From NCBI GenBank assembly GCA_946412445.1, contig CAMKHH010000039.1, positions 1 to 8,325 of the forward strand: a stretch of DNA of 8,325 bases. Direction: 5' to 3'. Numbering within the stretch: the first letter of the stretch is position 1; each line of letters starts with the position of its first letter. A program made the translations under genes and the position numbers. This stretch comes from an uncultured Eubacterium sp. (GTDB lineage: Bacteria; Bacillota; Clostridia; Lachnospirales; Lachnospiraceae). Positions 5,762 to 8,325 of the stretch are shown here, piece by piece. The notes beneath the pieces are model-generated. The model did not search any database, had not been told where the DNA came from, and saw only the letters and a program-made list of their open reading frames with translations.

Positions 5762-6444
5762 CAAAATTCCTCCCTTCCGTAGCCGTTCTCCCAGCTCAAC
5801 GCTTCCGCAAAGTGTGCCTCCCCGGACCAGCCCAAGGGCTGGCTCGGCTCCGGACGCCATATTCCCTGCTCATACCGTCTGCATATGCCGCAGAAATTCC
5901 CCAAAAGCTCCCGACCGTGCTGGGTCAGCACAGCCTCCGGGTGAAACTGTACCCCGTAAATCGGCATAGTCCTGTGCGCAAGGCCCATGACGACCCCGTC
6001 CGCGCTTCTGGCCGTCACCCGCAGGCAGGCAGGAAACCGCTTCTCCGACACCACGAGGGAATGATAACGTGTCACCTCATACTCGGCGGGCAGCCCTGCA
6101 AACAACCCCGTTCCATCATTGGAAAGCTTCGTGATTTTCCCATGCATGGGACGTTCCCCCTTGCATACATTTGCCCCGTAGACCTGACCCAGAACCTGGT
6201 GTCCCAAGCATACGCCGAGTATCGGAATCTGGTTCTGAAATTCCCTAAGAACACTTTTAGCCTCCACGGCGTCAGAGGGTCGTTTCGGGCCCGGGGAGAG
6301 GATAATCCCCTCCGGGCGAAGCCTACGTATCTCAGCCAGACTTACTGCGTCCGCCCGCCGCACCAGCACCTCCTGCCCCAGCTCCCTCATATAGGCGGAC
6401 AGATTATAGACAAAAGAATCGTAGTTATCGACCATAAAATACAT
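5761..6444 (-). CDS. pabA: Aminodeoxychorismate synthase component II, glutamine amidotransferase
   Basis: A 227-residue class I glutamine amidotransferase. It starts with the family pattern MVDNYDSFVYNLSAYM, has the oxyanion loop LSPGPKRP at 49-56, the nucleophile Cys79 in GVCLGHQ, and the His168/Glu170 pair in QFHPE. All three members of the triad are present. It takes ammonia from glutamine and passes it to PabB. TrpG is almost identical in family terms; I choose PabA because the partner carries the PabB lysine and pabC follows. QFHPEAVLT replaces the more common QFHPESILT, a mild change next to the catalytic glutamate. Family members usually end around residue 190; here about 35 more residues follow (rich in Trp, Glu and Pro), of unknown role. 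The ATG at 6444 follows GAGGTGGG with 8-9 bases; a second ATG three codons later is less well placed. It is first in the operon, with a consensus promoter upstream. Confidence 0.93.
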   Translation of the reverse strand: MYFMVDNYDSFVYNLSAYMRELGQEVLVRRADAVSLAEIRRLRPEGIILSPGPKRPSDAVEAKSVLREFQNQIPILGVCLGHQVLGQVYGANVCKGERPMHGKITKLSNDGTGLFAGLPAEYEVTRYHSLVVSEKRFPACLRVTARSADGVVMGLAHRTMPIYGVQFHPEAVLTQHGRELLGNFCGICRRYEQGIWRPEPSQPLGWSGEAHFAEALSWENGYGREEF

Positions 6445-6527
6445 AAAAAAAGACCCACCTCGCTTTCTGTTGGATTCACAGTCGTTTATCCTAAAGCAAA
6501 ATTAGGTCCGTAACCTGTATACACCGT

Positions 6528-6556
6528 ATTATATAGAAAAAGAAACCGAATGTCAA
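6528..6556 (-). promoter_or_regulatory. Consensus sigma-A promoter of the pab operon
   Basis: TTGACA (6556-6551) and TATAAT (6533-6528) match both consensus boxes perfectly with 17-bp spacing. Transcription would start near 6521, leaving a leader of about 77 bases before pabA. I see no stable attenuator or riboswitch fold in that leader. The -35 box lies in one arm of a separated inverted repeat, ATGTCAAA (6550-6557) and TTTGACAT (6591-6598), which could bind a regulator. Confidence 0.85.
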
Positions 6557-6670
6557 AAGGTTTTAGTTCAGCCGCAGACTTATACGGAAGTTTGACATCC
6601 TTATATATAAAAAGCACCCTGCCAAAGCAGAGCGCCTATGTACCCGTTTCATAGGAAATCTCAATTCATT

Positions 6671-7062
6671 TTATACTGTCAATTTCATAATCTCCCACAA
6701 AAGTTCCAGCAGTATAGAAACATCAATAGGTTTTACAATATGCCGTTCATCCCCGCTTCCTTCATTTTTTCTACTGCAACAGCACCATCATCGGCAACAT
6801 CTACAGCAAAGCCTGACTACTGCAGAGTCCGAACGCTTACCATACCGCCTGGCTTTGTAAATTCCATGACACTACTTAGGAGGTTCAGAAGAATCTGATT
6901 CAGTCTGAGTTTATCGCACAGAACATTTTCATTCACCACATCCACCGTATCGATGTAGAAATCTAGCTGCTTTGTCATAATATCCGCCTGTACAATAGTC
7001 TTTAAATCATGCAGGGTCTCCAGAAGAGAGTTCTCCTTTTGTTGAGGAATGTAGTTTTCACG
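6671..7062 (-). pseudogene. Multiply deleted relic of a hybrid sensor histidine kinase
   Basis: Minus-strand translation gives three pieces of one protein type in the right order. The first (7062-6817) has LLETLHDLKTIVQADI and CDKLRLNQILLNLLSSVMEF, followed by PGGMVSVR: the start of a histidine-kinase ATPase domain with its N box, ending at an in-frame TAG (6819-6817). The usual asparagine of NLLSNA is replaced by serine (NLLSSV). The second piece (to about 6745) reads GFAVDVADDGAVAVEKMKEAG, the first helix-strand part of a receiver domain. After a one-base shift, the third (about 6763-6671) reads HIVKPIDVSILLELLWEIM, the last helix of a receiver. The G boxes of the kinase and the phospho-aspartate region of the receiver are absent, so at least two internal deletions, one stop and one frameshift have occurred. 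It cannot be functional. The stretch 7063-7237 upstream holds nothing I recognise. Confidence 0.72.
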
Positions 7063-7237
7063 TCTTCTGCCAGCTATCGTATTGTAACGGGAAGAACCAC
7101 CAGCGCAATTCCGCCCCTATGATAAGCCCTATGGTTTATTTCTTCCGTTTACTTAATCGCATCGTGTTCTGCCCTCTGTGGTTTAATCCTGCTTCTGAAC
7201 CTTTTTCTATAAAACGCTCATTTATATGTCGCATTCA

Positions 7238-7257
7238 ATGCTGATATTTCTCAGCAT
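7238..7257. other. Small hairpin downstream of the RidA fragment
   Basis: ATGCTGA (7238-7244) and TCAGCAT (7251-7257) pair perfectly around a 6-nt loop. It lies 24 bases beyond the stop of the RidA fragment. No U-run follows on the minus strand, so a terminator role is unproven. Confidence 0.25.
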
Positions 7258-7280
7258 GCTACATTAGCATTACGCAATAA

Positions 7281-7487
7281 TTATTTTTCCGCAATCGCTT
7301 CAATTTCACAAAGAACGCCTTTTGGGAGCGCTTTCACTGCAACACAACTTCTTGCCGGGCACGATGTAAAATGGGCAGCATACACCTCGTTAAATGCAGC
7401 AAAGTCTTCCATATCCGCAAGAAAACAGGTTGTTTTTATCACCTTATCCATGCTGCTTCCCGCTTCATTTAGAATTGCTCTACCCAT
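7281..7487 (-). pseudogene. RidA (YjgF/UK114) family gene, 5'-truncated
   Basis: The reading frame encodes the second half of a RidA protein: NEAGSSMDKVIKTTCFLADM, DFAAFNEVYAAHF, PARSCVAVKALPKG and EIEAIAEK. RidA hydrolyses reactive enamine/imine intermediates such as 2-aminoacrylate. The arginine in PARSCVAV and the glutamate in EIEAIA, both important in the active site, are kept. Full-length members have about 125 residues; here only the last 65 or so remain. The trimer-forming N-terminal strands (with GPYSQA and the TSGQ motif) are gone. Similarity begins at the stop codon of the flavodoxin fragment (7469-7478). The ATG at 7487 lies inside that gene's end with no good ribosome binding site, so translation is doubtful. 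Confidence 0.75.
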
Positions 7488-7717
7488 GCTTTCAGCTCTG
7501 ACTCAGACAATTTGCCATTCAGCATTTTTCCCGGAAGAAGTACTGCCCCCATACCGCTGCCACCCGAAGTCGCAAAAGGCACGATGGTTTTACCGGAAAA
7601 ATCATAGCTTTCCAAAAATGTATTGATGATAGTCGGGGCAATGTACCACCAAATTGGATAACCCACAAACACCACATCATATTGTTCTATGTCTAATGCT
7701 GCGCCTGCCAATCCGCC
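7469..7717 (-). pseudogene. Flavodoxin gene, 5'-truncated
   Basis: From about 7717 the minus strand reads ALDIEQYDVVFVGYPIWWYI, PTIINTFLESYDFSGK and IVPFATSGGSGMG, then MLNGKLSESELKAWVEQF and a stop at 7469. This is the second half of a Flavodoxin_4-type electron carrier; the YPIWW and TSGGSG stretches normally pack against FMN. The first half, with the phosphate-binding loop near the N-terminus, is missing. About ten residues that normally follow GGSGMG (a TN-x-L stretch) also seem deleted in frame, giving GMGAVLLPGK. The frame remains open further upstream to 7825, but that part is the HD gene read out of frame. No ribosome binding site serves the remnant. Function as a flavoprotein is very unlikely. 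Confidence 0.72.
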
Positions 7718-7718
7718 C

Positions 7719-8207
7719 TCACCTAAGATAGATCGAATCCAAAAGCCCCTTTCCTGTTTCCGTCTTTGCGACTTTTCCTTTGAATGCCTCAATCTGCGCC
7801 CTTGACATCTGCGCTTCCGATGCATTGACCAGAAAGTCCGCCTCTACCAATATCTGATAGTCCTGTCCATCTATCCCTGAAAAGGTGTGATGGTGCGATA
7901 CAAGATAAATTACCCGCTCTAGCACCTCTTCAGCCAAATTAAACTCAAAAAGAAACGGTCGCAGCAGCCCTTCGCTTTCTATCTCCTGGTGTTTTCCATC
8001 GGTATTACCATACTTTTCCCGGCAGAGCGGGCAGGCAATATCGTGAACAATTGCAGCCATCTCCAAAATATCCTGCGTCTTCTCATCCAGACCCTCCAGC
8101 TTGCCAATCATCCCTGCATAACTGAGCACCTTTAAGAAATGTTCGACATCATGCACACTACCTTCATAAAAATCTATCATCTTCTGTATCATTTGTGCTT
8201 TTTTCAT
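7719..8207 (-). CDS. HD-domain phosphohydrolase
   Basis: A 162-residue protein with the metal-binding pattern of the HD superfamily: HDVEH (His19, His23), MAAIVHDIACP with the HD pair (His55, Asp56), SHHHT (104-107), and the distal aspartate in VEADFLVNA (Asp124). Such enzymes hydrolyse phosphate esters, commonly nucleotides; the substrate here is not known. CPLCREKYGN just after the HD pair is typical of a clostridial subfamily found in this size range. The ATG at 8207 is preceded by GAGGAGA with 6-7 bases spacing. The end (TGKGLLDSIYLR) fits the family's normal C-terminus, so the gene seems complete, though the last one or two residues could come from the deletion junction. Two bases beyond its stop the truncated flavodoxin starts. 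It is the only member of this small cluster that seems able to work. Confidence 0.85.
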   Translation of the reverse strand: MKKAQMIQKMIDFYEGSVHDVEHFLKVLSYAGMIGKLEGLDEKTQDILEMAAIVHDIACPLCREKYGNTDGKHQEIESEGLLRPFLFEFNLAEEVLERVIYLVSHHHTFSGIDGQDYQILVEADFLVNASEAQMSRAQIEAFKGKVAKTETGKGLLDSIYLR

Positions 8208-8263
8208 GGATTATCTCCTCATTACATTTTGTATTTTATTTTACCGAAAACGGCTTTTTTACA

Positions 8264-8292
8264 AAGATAAAACTTACAGCCAAAACTGTAAA
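8264..8292 (-). promoter_or_regulatory. Probable promoter of the HD gene with overlapping inverted repeat
   Basis: TTTACA (8292-8287) and TATCTT (8269-8264) are spaced by 17 bp, about 57 bp before the ATG. An inverted repeat TTACAG-CCAAAA-CTGTAA (8274-8291) spans the -35 box and most of the spacer, so it may be an operator. The arms are only 6 bp, which limits confidence. Confidence 0.45.
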
Positions 8293-8325
8293 GAATACCA
8301 AGCTAAAAACTAACGTATGAAACAT

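Noticed and set aside
6592..6608. Plus-strand TTGACA followed by TATATA
   Set aside because: The boxes are only 5 bp apart, far too close for a promoter, and no plus-strand gene follows.
6638..6898. Plus-strand open frame of 86 codons
   Set aside because: It is antisense to the sensor-kinase relic, whose minus-strand translation has clear domain motifs.
8244..8260. CCGAAAACGG followed by a T-run on the plus strand, terminator-like
   Set aside because: The stem is only 3 bp and could not hold a terminator hairpin.
1..8325. CRISPR array, tRNA, rRNA, transposase or integrase
   Set aside because: No regularly spaced long repeats, no cloverleaf-like or rRNA-like sequence, and no mobile-element protein motifs were seen on either strand.

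Overview
The window looks like a low-GC Firmicute, most likely a gut clostridium such as a Lachnospiraceae member. This is inferred from the style of the proteins, strong GGAGG-type ribosome binding sites and consensus sigma-A promoters; no ribosomal RNA or other diagnostic marker is present. Flanking DNA is AT-rich, while the central p-aminobenzoate operon is visibly GC-richer. Most of the window reads on the minus strand. The exceptions are two small regulators and a gene fragment at the left edge.

Layout from left to right. Positions 1-510 hold debris: the N-terminal end of a DeoR/YafY-type regulator (+), a stretch with nothing recognisable, a hairpin, and the C-terminal scrap of a RecG-C/HATPase_c_4 protein (-). 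Positions 511-1404 are an intact Fic enzyme with an N-terminal DNA-binding domain. Its promoter is overlaid by a perfect 12-bp inverted repeat and by three GGAATAAT repeats about two helical turns apart. Positions 1549-2024 are a frameshifted, 5'-truncated relic of an RNase III plus dsRNA-binding protein, lying directly behind an unrecognised 167-residue gene (2009-2512). Positions 2608-3338 are a tandem duplication of a small XRE-type regulator unit (+), each copy with the same upstream element at the same distance from its -10 box, closed by a strong terminator.

Positions 3503-6444 are the one obvious housekeeping block. It is a tightly packed pabA-pabB-pabC operon (-) driven by a perfect TTGACA-17-TATAAT promoter. 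PabA supplies ammonia from glutamine, PabB makes 4-amino-4-deoxychorismate, and PabC splits off pyruvate to give p-aminobenzoate for folate.

Positions 6671-7062 are a multiply deleted relic of a hybrid sensor kinase. Positions 7281-8207 are an apparently intact HD-domain hydrolase followed by the 3' parts of a flavodoxin gene and a RidA gene.

The most striking overall pattern is that, at four places, a complete gene end and stop codon is followed within a few bases by the interior of another gene on the same strand that has lost its start: Fic/RecG-C, 167-aa gene/RNase III, HD/flavodoxin and flavodoxin/RidA. This suggests repeated deletions limited by the need to keep the upstream gene. I see no CRISPR array, tRNA, rRNA, transposase or integrase. 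No clearly new system stands out. The best candidates for unstudied biology are the Fic operator array, the duplicated XRE unit with its upstream element, and the unidentified 167-residue protein.
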